Shown piece after piece: positions 24,951 to 34,592 of a stretch of DNA of 37,792 nt (position 1 is the stretch's first letter; every line of letters begins with the position of its first letter). The stretch spans positions 1-37,792 of the forward strand of contig JADFZS010000049.1 of the NCBI GenBank assembly GCA_015232405.1, written 5' to 3'. The stretch is from Magnetococcales bacterium (GTDB lineage: Bacteria > Pseudomonadota > Magnetococcia > Magnetococcales > JADFYX01). Under the pieces are notes generated by a model. It was not told the origin of the DNA and did not search any database. It saw nothing but the letters and a program-made list of their open reading frames with translations. The position numbers and the translations under genes are program-made.

Positions 24951-25838
24951 TTAAGGACGTTGTCTTAGAATAAGGGGGGAGCTGCCTTTGATTTTCCAGC
25001 GCTCCATGGCCCATTTTGCTTGGTTTTGTGATGAGAACGGACCTAACCTCACCCGGTAAAAAAAGTCTTTATCCCCTTTTACCTTGACCAGATAGGCTGG
25101 TGCTCTCTTTTTTCTTAACTCCAACACCACTGCTTGCGCCCGTTCCAAGCTTGAAAAAATCACCAACTGCACCTGATAAACTCCCAACAAACCAACTTTT
25201 TGTGCTTGGGGTTTGGGACGGGGTCTGTTTACTTTTGCTACCTCTATCAAACCACTAACATCTTCAGCAGGTTCATCAAACTCCTCTTTTGGTACTACCA
25301 CTTTACGCTTGGAAAACTCACGGTAAAAGGTGATCTCAATATCTGGGTCACGATGTTTTGGACGTAAATCTTTAGGTAAAGGAGCAACAACCACCTCTTC
25401 TGGTTCCTGCTCTTGGGCCTGTTGGGTTAGCTTACTCTGCTTTGTTTTTATCTCTTTGGGGGTAGGATCTATTTTGACCTTTTTACTGGTTTTAGCTTTT
25501 TCAACTGTTTTTTGCTGCTTTTCAACAGGTTTTTGTAGGGGTCTTTTGACCTCTGGCTTTGGCTCATTTCTTGGTTTAAATTTTATCGGTATGTTTAAAG
25601 ATACCAACTTACTATCAGCAGCATCATCTTCAGAAGCTGGCATGAAATCTTCAGGAATTTCTACCTTTGTCGCAGTGGCTTTTGCACCACTTTTCTCTTC
25701 AACATCATCACCAGTAAAAAACTGGATAAGAAGAAACACCCCACCACCAAACAACACACCTAAAATGGCGGGTGTAAGATATGACTTAGAACGATGCCGT
25801 CGATACTTGGCAGATGTGGGATAGCGTGGAGTTGTCAC
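24951..25838 (-). CDS. SPOR-domain, FtsN-like membrane protein
   Basis: 295 residues: a short basic cytoplasmic tail, one transmembrane helix (about 20-41, YLTPAILGVLFGGGVFLLIQFF), a long Lys/Pro/Glu-rich periplasmic spacer (about 42-215) and a C-terminal SPOR domain (about 217-290; YQVQLVIFSSLERAQAV and YRVRLGPFSS). SPOR domains bind denuded septal peptidoglycan, so a division or cell-wall role is likely; the layout is that of FtsN. Translation starts at GTG, overlapping the argS stop by 4 bp (GTGA), with GGAAAG upstream, so the two genes are coupled. argS next to a SPOR gene recurs in proteobacteria. Confidence 0.85.
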   Translation of the reverse strand: MTTPRYPTSAKYRRHRSKSYLTPAILGVLFGGGVFLLIQFFTGDDVEEKSGAKATATKVEIPEDFMPASEDDAADSKLVSLNIPIKFKPRNEPKPEVKRPLQKPVEKQQKTVEKAKTSKKVKIDPTPKEIKTKQSKLTQQAQEQEPEEVVVAPLPKDLRPKHRDPDIEITFYREFSKRKVVVPKEEFDEPAEDVSGLIEVAKVNRPRPKPQAQKVGLLGVYQVQLVIFSSLERAQAVVLELRKKRAPAYLVKVKGDKDFFYRVRLGPFSSQNQAKWAMERWKIKGSSPLILRQRP

Positions 25839-27556
25839 ATTCTTTCCGGGGCTGAAACACCCAATAGAGTTAATCCATTTGCCAACACCTGCCGAACTGC
25901 ATTTATCAGTGATAACCTGGCAGCTAACAAAACTTTATCATCCTCCAAAATTCTGTGGCTGTTGTAATAGGTGTGAAAAGCTGAGGCCAAATCTATCAGA
26001 AAATATGGCACTCTATGGGGTTCGCGATTAATGGCTGCACCTTCCAACATTTCTGGATAGGTTCCCAGCGCTCTAATTAGACTCATCTCGGCATCTAGAG
26101 TTAAGCAAGAGAGATCACCACCACCATCACCCAACGATTTATCGAGACCTTTTTCTTGCAGTTGACGATAGACCGCATGGATACGTGCATGGGCATACTG
26201 TACATAATAGACTGGGTTATCATTGCTCTTGCTAACTGCCAGCTCCAGGTCAAAATCTAGGGATGCCCCACCAGAACGGGTTAAAAATATAAAACGCACA
26301 GCATCACTACCAACCTCATCTACCACCTCTTTCAAGGTGACAAAGGTTCCATCACGTTTGGACATTTTGACTGGCTCGCCACCACGCACCAAGTTTACCA
26401 TCTGCACCAACTCTACTTCCAAAAGATTATTTTTGTCAGTAAGTGCAGTTAATGCAGCTTGAACCCGTTTTACATAACCACCGTGGTCCGCGCCCCAGAC
26501 ATCTATCAGAAGATCATAACCCCGCTGGGCTTTATCAAAGTGGTATGCGATATCAGCAGCAAAATAGGTGGCTGAGCCATCTGATTTTTTTAAAGCTCGA
26601 TCTTCGGCATCACCATATTTTGTGGATTTAAATAGCAGTTGCGGTCTGGCCTCCCAATCGTCTGGCAGCTTTCCTTTGGGGGGAGCCAGCACACCTTCAA
26701 ATATAAGATCTTTTTTGGTTAGCTCACCAATTGTAGCCTCAATTTTGCCATCAGCATGGAGGGTACGCTCAGAAAACCAGTTATCAAAAAGAATGTTAAT
26801 AGTTGCAAGCTCGCCTCTGATCCACCCCATAATTGTATCCATGGCAAAATCAACCACTTCAATGGGCGGAGAAACAGACATGTCCAACTCAACATTCAAC
26901 CAACGATTACCATCTTGATCCCGCAGAGCTTTGGCAATTTCCACAACATATTGGGCTGGGTAGCAACCTTCTGGCATGGTGATAGAGCACCCAAAAAGTT
27001 CATGATAGCGCATCATAACCGACCAACCCAGCACTCCCACCTGATTTCCCGCATCGTTGATATAATATTCACGCTCTACGGTGTGGCCCGTAACTTTAAG
27101 AATACTGGCAATGGCATCACCCATCACCGCCCCTCGACCATGACCTACATGCATGGGTCCGGTGGGGTTGGCAGAGACAAACTCTATCAAAACTCTTTTG
27201 CCCGACCCCATCTTGCTGGAGCCGTAACTCTGACCCATTTGTAAAATATCGGGGATAAGCTGTCTGATACGGTCAGAGGTAATGTGAAAATTTATAAAAC
27301 CTGGACCTGCCACCTCCCAACGATCCACCTCTTTTTGGTTGGCTGGTAGAGCGGCGAGCATTTTTTGAGCTAGATCTCTTGGCTTCATCTTGGCAAAACG
27401 AGACAGAACCAAAGCGGCATTTGTGGCAAAATCACCATGGGTCTCATCCCTTGGTCGCTCTACTTTGTATTCCGGTAAATCACCAGCTTGCAGAGTGCCA
27501 TCACTTTGCAACTGTTGAACAATTCCACTTACTAAATTTTCTATAATCTGCCGCAC
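25835..27556 (-). CDS. argS: Arginyl-tRNA synthetase
   Basis: A class I synthetase of 573 residues that charges tRNA-Arg. The N-terminal additional domain (about 1-110) is present; ANPTGPMHVGHGRG (about 128-141) carries the HIGH motif and VKMSKRDG (about 397) the KMSKS-like loop. The C-terminal anticodon-binding domain ends AVRQVLANGLTLLGVSAPERM, as usual. TTTGAGGTGAG lies about 10 bp before the start. The stop overlaps the start of the SPOR gene by 4 bp. Confidence 0.97.
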   Translation of the reverse strand: MRQIIENLVSGIVQQLQSDGTLQAGDLPEYKVERPRDETHGDFATNAALVLSRFAKMKPRDLAQKMLAALPANQKEVDRWEVAGPGFINFHITSDRIRQLIPDILQMGQSYGSSKMGSGKRVLIEFVSANPTGPMHVGHGRGAVMGDAIASILKVTGHTVEREYYINDAGNQVGVLGWSVMMRYHELFGCSITMPEGCYPAQYVVEIAKALRDQDGNRWLNVELDMSVSPPIEVVDFAMDTIMGWIRGELATINILFDNWFSERTLHADGKIEATIGELTKKDLIFEGVLAPPKGKLPDDWEARPQLLFKSTKYGDAEDRALKKSDGSATYFAADIAYHFDKAQRGYDLLIDVWGADHGGYVKRVQAALTALTDKNNLLEVELVQMVNLVRGGEPVKMSKRDGTFVTLKEVVDEVGSDAVRFIFLTRSGGASLDFDLELAVSKSNDNPVYYVQYAHARIHAVYRQLQEKGLDKSLGDGGGDLSCLTLDAEMSLIRALGTYPEMLEGAAINREPHRVPYFLIDLASAFHTYYNSHRILEDDKVLLAARLSLINAVRQVLANGLTLLGVSAPERM

Positions 27557-27773
27557 AACTCACCTCAAAAAAAATATCACTGTTTCTCAACAACCGTTTT
27601 ACCAAAAATGGCAGCTTGAAATGCAAACATGACGTAAAATATTGATTTTTCTAAAGTATCTAAAAAAAACCCAACCACCATATTGGTGTTAGGACTATCC
27701 CATGATATGCCAGTTAAACAATAACTTGTGCCAGCTATTATCAATTAACTGCTAAATTAGGGTTTAATGTAAA

Positions 27774-28256
27774 TTAAACTGAGCCAGAAAGCAAAACAAC
27801 TGCTTGGGCAGCAGCCCCCTCTCCCCGTCCTGTAAAACCCAATTTTTCGGTTGTGGTTGCTTTAATGTTTACACAAGAGTTTGATGTTTTAAGAATTTCT
27901 GCCACGCAATCCTCCATAGCTGGTATATATGGAGCCAGTTTTGGTTTTTGACAAATTACCGTTGCATCAATATTTATCACCTGCCAGGAGTCTTTGCTTA
28001 TCTCTTGATAGACAATTTTTAACAGCTCCCGGCTATCGATACCTTTAAATTTATCATCGCTATCAGGAAAATGACGACCAATATCACCAAGCCCGGCAGC
28101 CCCCAAGAGAGCATCCATTATAGCATGGAGCAGAACATCGGCATCAGAGTGGCCCAACAGACCTAAACTGTGGGGAATATCAACTCCACCCAGCCGTAAG
28201 GGGCGGTTTTCTACCCAGCGATGGACATCAAATCCTTGACCTACCCGAATATTCAT
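27774..28256 (-). CDS. ispF: 2-C-methyl-D-erythritol 2,4-cyclodiphosphate synthase
   Basis: Catalyses the fifth step of the methylerythritol phosphate pathway of isoprenoid synthesis, releasing CMP. The 160-residue product has zinc ligands Asp10 and His12 (GFDVHRW) and His44 ([21 protein letters not shown]), the loop RHFPDSD, and the C-terminal [21 protein letters not shown]. Its ATG follows the ispD stop with no gap, so the two are translated from one transcript. A 217-bp gap with a loose inverted repeat (CAGTTAA...TTAACTG) separates it from argS. Confidence 0.97.
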   Translation of the reverse strand: MNIRVGQGFDVHRWVENRPLRLGGVDIPHSLGLLGHSDADVLLHAIMDALLGAAGLGDIGRHFPDSDDKFKGIDSRELLKIVYQEISKDSWQVINIDATVICQKPKLAPYIPAMEDCVAEILKTSNSCVNIKATTTEKLGFTGRGEGAAAQAVVLLSGSV

Positions 28257-28970
28257 CTAACTCTCCTTGTTGGCTCTCAACAAAAATTCTGCAAGTGGAA
28301 GATCTTCTGCCTTGGTGATTTTCATGTTGGCAGACTCTCCAGCAATCGCCACCACTGGTTTACCAAGCCACTCCAGCAATGAAACATCGTCGGTTCCCAT
28401 AAAACCTGCTTTTGCTGCTTGATGATGGGCCTCCATAATTACACCATAACGGAACATCTGGGGGGTCTGGGCCATCCATATTTCATCTCTGTTTAAAGTG
28501 GTTTTAACTAAACCATCTTGTGCAACCTGTTTAATTGTATCACTGGCTTGCAGTGCTGCCAAAAGAGCATCACCTCTATTACGGGCGGCAAATAGTCGAT
28601 CAAGAAGCCCCCGGCTTAACATGGGTCTTGCTCCATCATGTATTGCTACCCACCGGTTTTTATCTAAATTTAACGATGCCAGACCGTTGGCAACTGAGAA
28701 CTGCCTCTCAGTACCTCCTGGTACTGGTTTTTTTAATTTAGAAAAAGCGGCAACTTCATCAACCATGACCTCTTGCCATAAATCTTGCCCGTCTTTAGCA
28801 ATAACTGGAACAATGGCATCAACTTGTGGATGATCTTGCAGCACTTTTAAGGAGTACCATAACACTGGATGTCCTGCCAAAGTTTGGTATTGTTTGGGCA
28901 ATTCACCACCAAATCGTCGCCCCACTCCTGCTGCTAGCACCAAGAAAGTGATTAAATCACTCTTGTTCAT
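28257..28970 (-). CDS. ispD: 2-C-methyl-D-erythritol 4-phosphate cytidylyltransferase
   Basis: Catalyses the third step of the methylerythritol phosphate pathway, using CTP. The 237-residue product has the nucleotide-binding head LVLAAGVGRRFGGELPKQY (about 11-29), HDGARPMLS in the middle, and TDDVSLLEWLGKPV toward the end, all typical. GAAGGAA lies upstream of the ATG. ispD and ispF are adjacent but not fused, unlike in many alphaproteobacteria where they form one protein. Confidence 0.96.
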   Translation of the reverse strand: MNKSDLITFLVLAAGVGRRFGGELPKQYQTLAGHPVLWYSLKVLQDHPQVDAIVPVIAKDGQDLWQEVMVDEVAAFSKLKKPVPGGTERQFSVANGLASLNLDKNRWVAIHDGARPMLSRGLLDRLFAARNRGDALLAALQASDTIKQVAQDGLVKTTLNRDEIWMAQTPQMFRYGVIMEAHHQAAKAGFMGTDDVSLLEWLGKPVVAIAGESANMKITKAEDLPLAEFLLRANKES

Positions 28971-29018
28971 GTCGTTTTTTTCCTTCTGGGTGTATAGTGA
29001 ATCTGATATTGGTAATTG

Positions 29019-29047
29019 TTCCCAGATTTTTGTAATTAGTATATAAT
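29019..29047 (+). promoter_or_regulatory. Possible promoter of the cytochrome-assembly-like gene
   Basis: A perfect TATAAT (29042-29047) lies 17 bp after a weak -35 box, TTCCCA (29019-29024), in the divergent gap between ispD and the membrane-protein gene. It faces the latter, about 60 bp before its ATG. Confidence 0.4.
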
Positions 29048-29109
29048 CATAAAATATCTGAATAAGTTAGTTCAGTGTCAACCTAAGAATCAATTGGGTG
29101 GAGTAAAAA

Positions 29110-29916
29110 ATGGGGGATATCCTCTTGATATGGACGATCTTGGCATATGGGGTCGCAGCAGTAATTATCACCTACAACCATCTACGGGGCTTTACCAAGC
29201 CGTCTGTTGTTGGTTGGTGGATAGTGGCTTCTGGCTGTGTGGTTCATGGCTGGGTGGTGTTGCAGCATGTTAAGCAAGACCAAGGTATATTGGTTAATTT
29301 TACCACCTCACTAAATCTATCTTCCCTTGCCATGGGTTTGATATATCTTGTCATATGGCGACTACGACGACAGATAACACGTACAGCGGGGCTTCTTTTG
29401 CTACCATTGATGGTCTTCTCCTTGGGAGCCTCGCAACTGTTACCAGCTGATGGGTCCAAACTGCAAGCGTTAACAGATCCCCTGTTAATTGCCCACCTGG
29501 CCCTCTCTCTTTTATCTTATGGCCTGTTTAGCATAGCTGCGATTTTAGCCCTGATGGATGCCTTTCAAGAACATGCCTTGCGCACCAAAAGATTTGGCAA
29601 GCTATTTAACCTACTACCCCCCCTTGATGCCCTTGAAGAGACACTGTTTTTAATGGTGCGCATGGGTTTTGTACTGTTGACAATCGCCATTACAACTGGC
29701 TCACTTTACAGCTATTATATCAGTGGAATTTTCTTTACCTTAACCCATAAAGTTGTTTTCACCTGGGCGACTTGGCTGGTTTTTGGAACCCTGATAGTGG
29801 GCAATCACCTATGGGGATGGCGAGGAACCAAAGCCTCGAAGTTCACGATATCCGGCTATATTTTTCTCGCACTGGCCTTTTTAGGGGTTAAGTTTGTTTC
29901 TGATATTTTGCTGTAA
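29110..29916 (+). CDS. CcsA/YpjD-type cytochrome c assembly membrane protein
   Basis: 268 residues with about eight transmembrane helices. The layout of three N-terminal helices, ADGSKLQALTDPLLIAHLAL, SLLSYGLFSIAAILALMDA and later LTHKVVFTWATWLVFGTL matches the HemX/CcsA/YpjD superfamily, including the two conserved His (about 129 and 219) that could face haem. Members act in haem handling or cytochrome c assembly. The clear WWD haem motif of true CcsA is not seen, so the YpjD-like branch is more likely. GGGTGGAG precedes the ATG. The gene is the only plus-strand one in the right 22 kb and is convergent with the TPR gene, with only 5 bp between the stops. Confidence 0.75.
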   Translation: MGDILLIWTILAYGVAAVIITYNHLRGFTKPSVVGWWIVASGCVVHGWVVLQHVKQDQGILVNFTTSLNLSSLAMGLIYLVIWRLRRQITRTAGLLLLPLMVFSLGASQLLPADGSKLQALTDPLLIAHLALSLLSYGLFSIAAILALMDAFQEHALRTKRFGKLFNLLPPLDALEETLFLMVRMGFVLLTIAITTGSLYSYYISGIFFTLTHKVVFTWATWLVFGTLIVGNHLWGWRGTKASKFTISGYIFLALAFLGVKFVSDILL

Positions 29917-29921
29917 CAGCT

Positions 29922-32621
29922 CTATTGTTCACCACACCACTGCTGCCAAACTTTTCTAAACTGTGCTGTTAGATCTTTGCTAAACCTGTTGTGATCACAA
30001 AGGTGGGAGTTGGCAACCCTATCACGCAACCCTTTTTTCAAGCTGCTCAATCTATCTCTATCTTTAGCAAGCTCTACAACCAAATCAACATATTGATCAA
30101 AATTATCGGTAACAAGCTCATCAAGACCAACACAATTGAGTATGCTCTGGGCATGACGACCAGCAAAAGTTGACCCACTGGTTGTTACAACAGGAACCCC
30201 CATCCAGAGAGCCTCCATGGTTGTCAGACCACCAGAATATGGCAGACAATCAAGGGCAATATCAACACTGTTGTATCGCCCAAGAAGCTCCTTGTGGGGT
30301 AGCAGACCCTCAATTACAACTCTGTCAGCAGCTATACCTCCCTTTGTCATTTGGCTATGGATCCGTTTTACATTGCTTGGGTCATCCATACCACGATAGA
30401 TCAAAAGCAGCTTGGAATCTGCTATGCGGTTTAGAACCTGCCCCCAGACTATAAGCATTTTTTTGTTTATTTTTATAGGATTGGAAAAGCACCCCAAAAT
30501 AAAATCAGTTTTTGTACCATCCCCATCAACTTGGGGATCTATCAGTACATCCGGGGTATAATCAGGGGCGGTATAGCTGGCCCAGGAGTCTGCCAACCTG
30601 ATAACCCCCTCACTATAAAATTTATCCTCACCCTCTTTTACATAGTATCTATCGGCTATCAACCAATCCATTGCTGGCAGCCCTGTTGTACCTACATAAC
30701 CTGCCCAGGTTATCTGAATTGGGGCCGGTTTTTTGGCAAACATCTGCAACCTGTTATTAGAAGTATGACCAGCCAGATCTATTAGTATATCTATGGTGTC
30801 ACCATGAACTTTATCTGCCAGCTCATCATCGGATAGGTACATTGTTTCGTGCCATTCATCTGCCATATTTTGCAGTTTGACAGTCATGGCATCGGCATCC
30901 CGGTCGGAATAGCAGATAATTTCCACCTGGGATTTTTCCCGACAGCTAAAAAAACCGTGAAGAAAATAGCCTACAGGGTGTAAACCGAGATCTGCCGATA
31001 CCAAACCAATGCGCAATTTACGATTAAGGTCCACCCTGTTTTTATGTTTATAACACTGTTTTTCCACCCCAAAGCCGGGGATATTTGCACACTCAACGTG
31101 CAGATCATAAAGAGCTTTAAGGGTTTGATCAGGGATATACTGAGAACACATCAATATATTGCTATAGGAGCCAACCATATCTGGCTGGATAGCAAGGGAC
31201 TGTTTAAAGCTTGCCATCGCCTGGGGCAGTTTACCTTGGTCTGACAACACCTTTCCTAAATTACTGTGGGCCTGGGCAAAGTCAGCTTGCAAAGCTATAG
31301 CTTGTTTATAGCTTACAACAGATTTTTCCAACATATGTTGCTTTGAATATAGGTTGCCAAGATTATAGTGGGGTTGAGCAAAATCGGGATTGATGGTAAT
31401 CGCCCTTATCAAGGCAGTTTGGGCTTTCTGGTATTGTTTCAGCTCAGTTAAGACAAAGCCTAAATTGTTATAGGCTTCGCTATTGTCTACTTTTAGCTTA
31501 ACTGCTGTGTCATAACATTTTTTGGCATCTGACAGTCTGCCTTTGGCTTGCAAGGCTAAACCCAGGTTGCTATGGGCTTGGGCATAATCCGGCTTTAAAG
31601 CAACCACCTTTTTATAAATATTAATTGCCTCGTCCAATCTGCCACAAGCCTTGATAGCAGTGGCAAAATTGTTGAGAATCTCAGGATCATCTGGAATTAT
31701 TGCAGAGGCTTTTTGATAGTTTTCAATGGCCTCTTGTAGCTCTCCTTGCTCTTTTAGGGCATTAGCTAAATTGCAGTAGGCCACAGCAAGGTTTGGGTCG
31801 AGTAAAATAGCCTCTCTAAAACTTGCGATTGCTTGAGTTAATCTGTTTTGCTCAATGAACAGATTACCAAGGTTGAAATGAGCGGCGGCAAATCCAGGAG
31901 CAGTTGCTACCGCTTTTTTTAATACCTCATAAGCCTCTTTATACTTACCTGTTTTGGTTAATACTGTACCAAGGTTACTTAAAACATCCACATTTTCATC
32001 ATTGCTATTGAGAGCCTTTTTGTAACATGTAGTTGCTTTTTCGTACTCCCCCTTACTCTGCAGCACAGCCCCCATATTGCCATAAACTTGATGGTTATCT
32101 GGTTGTAACCTACAAACCTTCTCATACAAACCAAGAGCTTTATCCATTAAACCTGCCTTATGAAACTCCACACCCTGTTGCAGATATGAAAACAGTTCTG
32201 CTTGCAGTTTATCAGATATGCTGTTATTGCCGATTTCTGCAAGATATTGGGCAATTTGAGTGTTGTCTGGCTCTATTTGCAAAGCCTTTTGCAACTCTGT
32301 TATTGCCTCTTGTTTTCGTTCCAACATATTAAGAGAGATTGCCAGGTTAAAATATAGTAGAGCACGGTTTTTATCTATATTTATGGCCCGTAAAAACTGT
32401 GTAACAGCCTGTTCATGAAGGTTGACTCTTTGGGCCACAACACCAAGTAGATTTATAGCGTCGATGTGGTTGGGTACAGCTTGAATTATTGCTGTACAGA
32501 GGCGGTCGACCTCTTGATATTGCGCTTTGGCAAAATGGTCCATGGCCTGTTTATAGGCCATATCCACAGTTATTTGCGGTGAGGTATCTTTGGATTTTTG
32601 TGATTGTTTTTTGCTGCTCAT
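29922..32621 (-). CDS. TPR protein with O-GlcNAc transferase-like catalytic domain
   Basis: 899 residues. From about 20 to 480 there are a dozen or more tetratricopeptide repeats of 34 residues (for example the YKKALNSNDENVDVLSNLG and AHSNLGLALQAKGRLSDA units). From about 530 to the end is a glycosyltransferase family 41 domain: RKLRIGLVSADLGLHPVGYF, LIDLAGHTSNNRLQMFAKKP, PIQITWAGYVGTTGLPAMDW and LDCLPYSGGLTTMEALWMGV. The family transfers sugars to Ser/Thr (or Asn) of proteins; bacterial members may glycosylate flagellin or surface proteins, but the target here is unknown. It lies 27 bp after mutL in the same direction, probably by read-through, and there is no glycan gene cluster around it. 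Confidence 0.88.
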   Translation of the reverse strand: MSSKKQSQKSKDTSPQITVDMAYKQAMDHFAKAQYQEVDRLCTAIIQAVPNHIDAINLLGVVAQRVNLHEQAVTQFLRAINIDKNRALLYFNLAISLNMLERKQEAITELQKALQIEPDNTQIAQYLAEIGNNSISDKLQAELFSYLQQGVEFHKAGLMDKALGLYEKVCRLQPDNHQVYGNMGAVLQSKGEYEKATTCYKKALNSNDENVDVLSNLGTVLTKTGKYKEAYEVLKKAVATAPGFAAAHFNLGNLFIEQNRLTQAIASFREAILLDPNLAVAYCNLANALKEQGELQEAIENYQKASAIIPDDPEILNNFATAIKACGRLDEAINIYKKVVALKPDYAQAHSNLGLALQAKGRLSDAKKCYDTAVKLKVDNSEAYNNLGFVLTELKQYQKAQTALIRAITINPDFAQPHYNLGNLYSKQHMLEKSVVSYKQAIALQADFAQAHSNLGKVLSDQGKLPQAMASFKQSLAIQPDMVGSYSNILMCSQYIPDQTLKALYDLHVECANIPGFGVEKQCYKHKNRVDLNRKLRIGLVSADLGLHPVGYFLHGFFSCREKSQVEIICYSDRDADAMTVKLQNMADEWHETMYLSDDELADKVHGDTIDILIDLAGHTSNNRLQMFAKKPAPIQITWAGYVGTTGLPAMDWLIADRYYVKEGEDKFYSEGVIRLADSWASYTAPDYTPDVLIDPQVDGDGTKTDFILGCFSNPIKINKKMLIVWGQVLNRIADSKLLLIYRGMDDPSNVKRIHSQMTKGGIAADRVVIEGLLPHKELLGRYNSVDIALDCLPYSGGLTTMEALWMGVPVVTTSGSTFAGRHAQSILNCVGLDELVTDNFDQYVDLVVELAKDRDRLSSLKKGLRDRVANSHLCDHNRFSKDLTAQFRKVWQQWCGEQ

Positions 32622-32648
32622 AAATAGCTTTAAAAAATTATTTTCCTG

Positions 32649-34592
32649 TCATCTACGACCAAACATTTTTTCCAACTCCGGCAGGGTTATGGTTATATAA
32701 GTGGGACGACCATGGCTGCATTGTCCAGAGTAGTGGGTCTTCTCTATCTGCCGTAAAAGGCTGTTCATCTCCTCAATGGTCATAGAGCGATTGGCTCGTA
32801 CAGAACCATGACAGGCCATGGTGGTTAGAAGATCATCCAACTGGTTGTCCAACGCCCCTGTTGTACCATATTTTTCCAGGTCTGTGACAAGATCCAAAAG
32901 TAAATTTTTAACACTCGATGTGCCCAAAATGGCTGGCAACTCACGTACTGTAAAGGTGTTTGCTCCAAAAGGTTCTACCAACAGCCCCAGTTTTGCTAAA
33001 TTATCAAGCTGTTTTTCCACCCTTCCTGCTTCGGCGGTAGATAGTTCCAACACCTCTGGTATCAGCAAGATCTGCCTCTGTAAACCACTGCTTGCAAAAT
33101 TATTTTTAAGCTCTTCATATACTATACGTTCATGGGCTGCATGTTGATCCACCAGGATGATACCTTCACTGTTTTGGGCTAAGATATATGTACCATGCAC
33201 CTGAGCCAAAGCTTGTCCCATGGGGCCTTGGTGTTGAAATAATTGTGCTTTGTTTGACTCTTGTTTGCTCGGGGTGGTCTCTGGCTGGCTATATTTGCCG
33301 GTTGATGTTTGGTCACTTCCCCACCCCTCTTTAACCCCAACACCACCACTGGTTGCACCCCAACTAGAGCCACCACTACCCATTGATGGTTGTCTGCTGC
33401 TACCTGTTTTGGTGAATTGCCCTCTATCCCACTGTACTGGCTTAGATACTGCTGGTGGAAGATCTGCGGTTACATTGCCGGACAAACTGGCTATCTGTGG
33501 GGGTGGCTCATGACCAGCATCATCTTGAGCATCAACTACAGGTTGGTGATAGGTGCGACACCCCATGGAGGTCAACGCCTCTTGTAGGGATCTTTTTATC
33601 AAGGAGTGGATAAAATTACGGTGGACAAAACGCACCTCCTGTTTAGCAGGGTGAACATTGACATCCACCTGTTGTGGAGGCAGATCGATAAATAGAGCCA
33701 CCACCGGATAGCGATCCCTTGGCATTAGATCACGATAGGCTTCACGCACAGCATGGTTGATAACCTTATCACGGACCCAACGACCATTGACAAAAAGGTA
33801 CATGCCAGCACCACTGCCCCGGTGCAGAGTTGGCAGCCCCAACCAACCGCTTACCTTTACCTGATCCTGTTCACTATCTATGGAGAGACAGTTGGCAGAA
33901 AAATCTCCCCCCAAAATCACCCCTAATCGCCCCTCCATGCTAGACTCATCAACTCCAGCTCGTATATGCAGGGTCTCTTTACCGTTTACTATCAGGCGAA
34001 AACCTACTTGGGGATTGGCTAAGGCCAGCCGTTGCAAAAACTCAGTTACATGGTTGCTTTCAGTCTTGTCGGCACGCATAAATTTGAGACGGGCAGGTGT
34101 GTTGAAAAAAAGATTTCTTACCACAATACGGCTACCTTGAGGCATTACCACACGTCTCTCTTCCAGATCTTTACCGCCTTTCAGCTCCAGCTGAACTCCA
34201 TCAACCTCACTTGCAACCCTGCTCTCCAGGGTAAGGTGAGAGACAGATGCTATGGATGGTAGAGCTTCACCCCGAAAACCCATGGTATTTATACGGAAAA
34301 GATCTTCAGCATCAATAATTTTAGAGGTGGCGTGTCTCTGTAGCGATAGCCTTGCTTGTGAGCCATTCATACCACAGCCGTTGTCAGCGACCCGGATCAA
34401 CTTTTTACCACCCTGTTCTATTTTTACTTCAATCTGTGTTGCTCCAGCATCAAGGCTATTTTCCACCAACTCTTTAACCACAGATGCCGGTCTTTCCACC
34501 ACCTCACCAGCGGCAATCTGATTTGCCAATACCTCTGGTAATATCTGAATAACTGGTTGGGTTGGGGTGGATTCTGACTTTGCTGAGTCCAT
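32649..34592 (-). CDS. mutL: DNA mismatch repair protein MutL (endonuclease type)
   Basis: 647 residues. The N-terminal GHKL ATPase has IAAGEVVERPASVVKELVENSLDAG (catalytic Glu44, Asn45), DNGCGM and GFRGEALPSI. A Ser/Gly/Thr/Gln-rich linker runs about 345-455. The C-terminal dimerisation domain carries DQHAAHERIVYE (about 480), ACHGSVRA and CSHGRPT (about 624). These match the metal-binding nicking site of endonuclease-active MutL, so repair here should be of the MutH-independent kind. The ATG follows the stop of the DNA glycosylase gene without a gap, with AAGGTAGGA inside that gene's end as ribosome site. Confidence 0.97.
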   Translation of the reverse strand: MDSAKSESTPTQPVIQILPEVLANQIAAGEVVERPASVVKELVENSLDAGATQIEVKIEQGGKKLIRVADNGCGMNGSQARLSLQRHATSKIIDAEDLFRINTMGFRGEALPSIASVSHLTLESRVASEVDGVQLELKGGKDLEERRVVMPQGSRIVVRNLFFNTPARLKFMRADKTESNHVTEFLQRLALANPQVGFRLIVNGKETLHIRAGVDESSMEGRLGVILGGDFSANCLSIDSEQDQVKVSGWLGLPTLHRGSGAGMYLFVNGRWVRDKVINHAVREAYRDLMPRDRYPVVALFIDLPPQQVDVNVHPAKQEVRFVHRNFIHSLIKRSLQEALTSMGCRTYHQPVVDAQDDAGHEPPPQIASLSGNVTADLPPAVSKPVQWDRGQFTKTGSSRQPSMGSGGSSWGATSGGVGVKEGWGSDQTSTGKYSQPETTPSKQESNKAQLFQHQGPMGQALAQVHGTYILAQNSEGIILVDQHAAHERIVYEELKNNFASSGLQRQILLIPEVLELSTAEAGRVEKQLDNLAKLGLLVEPFGANTFTVRELPAILGTSSVKNLLLDLVTDLEKYGTTGALDNQLDDLLTTMACHGSVRANRSMTIEEMNSLLRQIEKTHYSGQCSHGRPTYITITLPELEKMFGRR

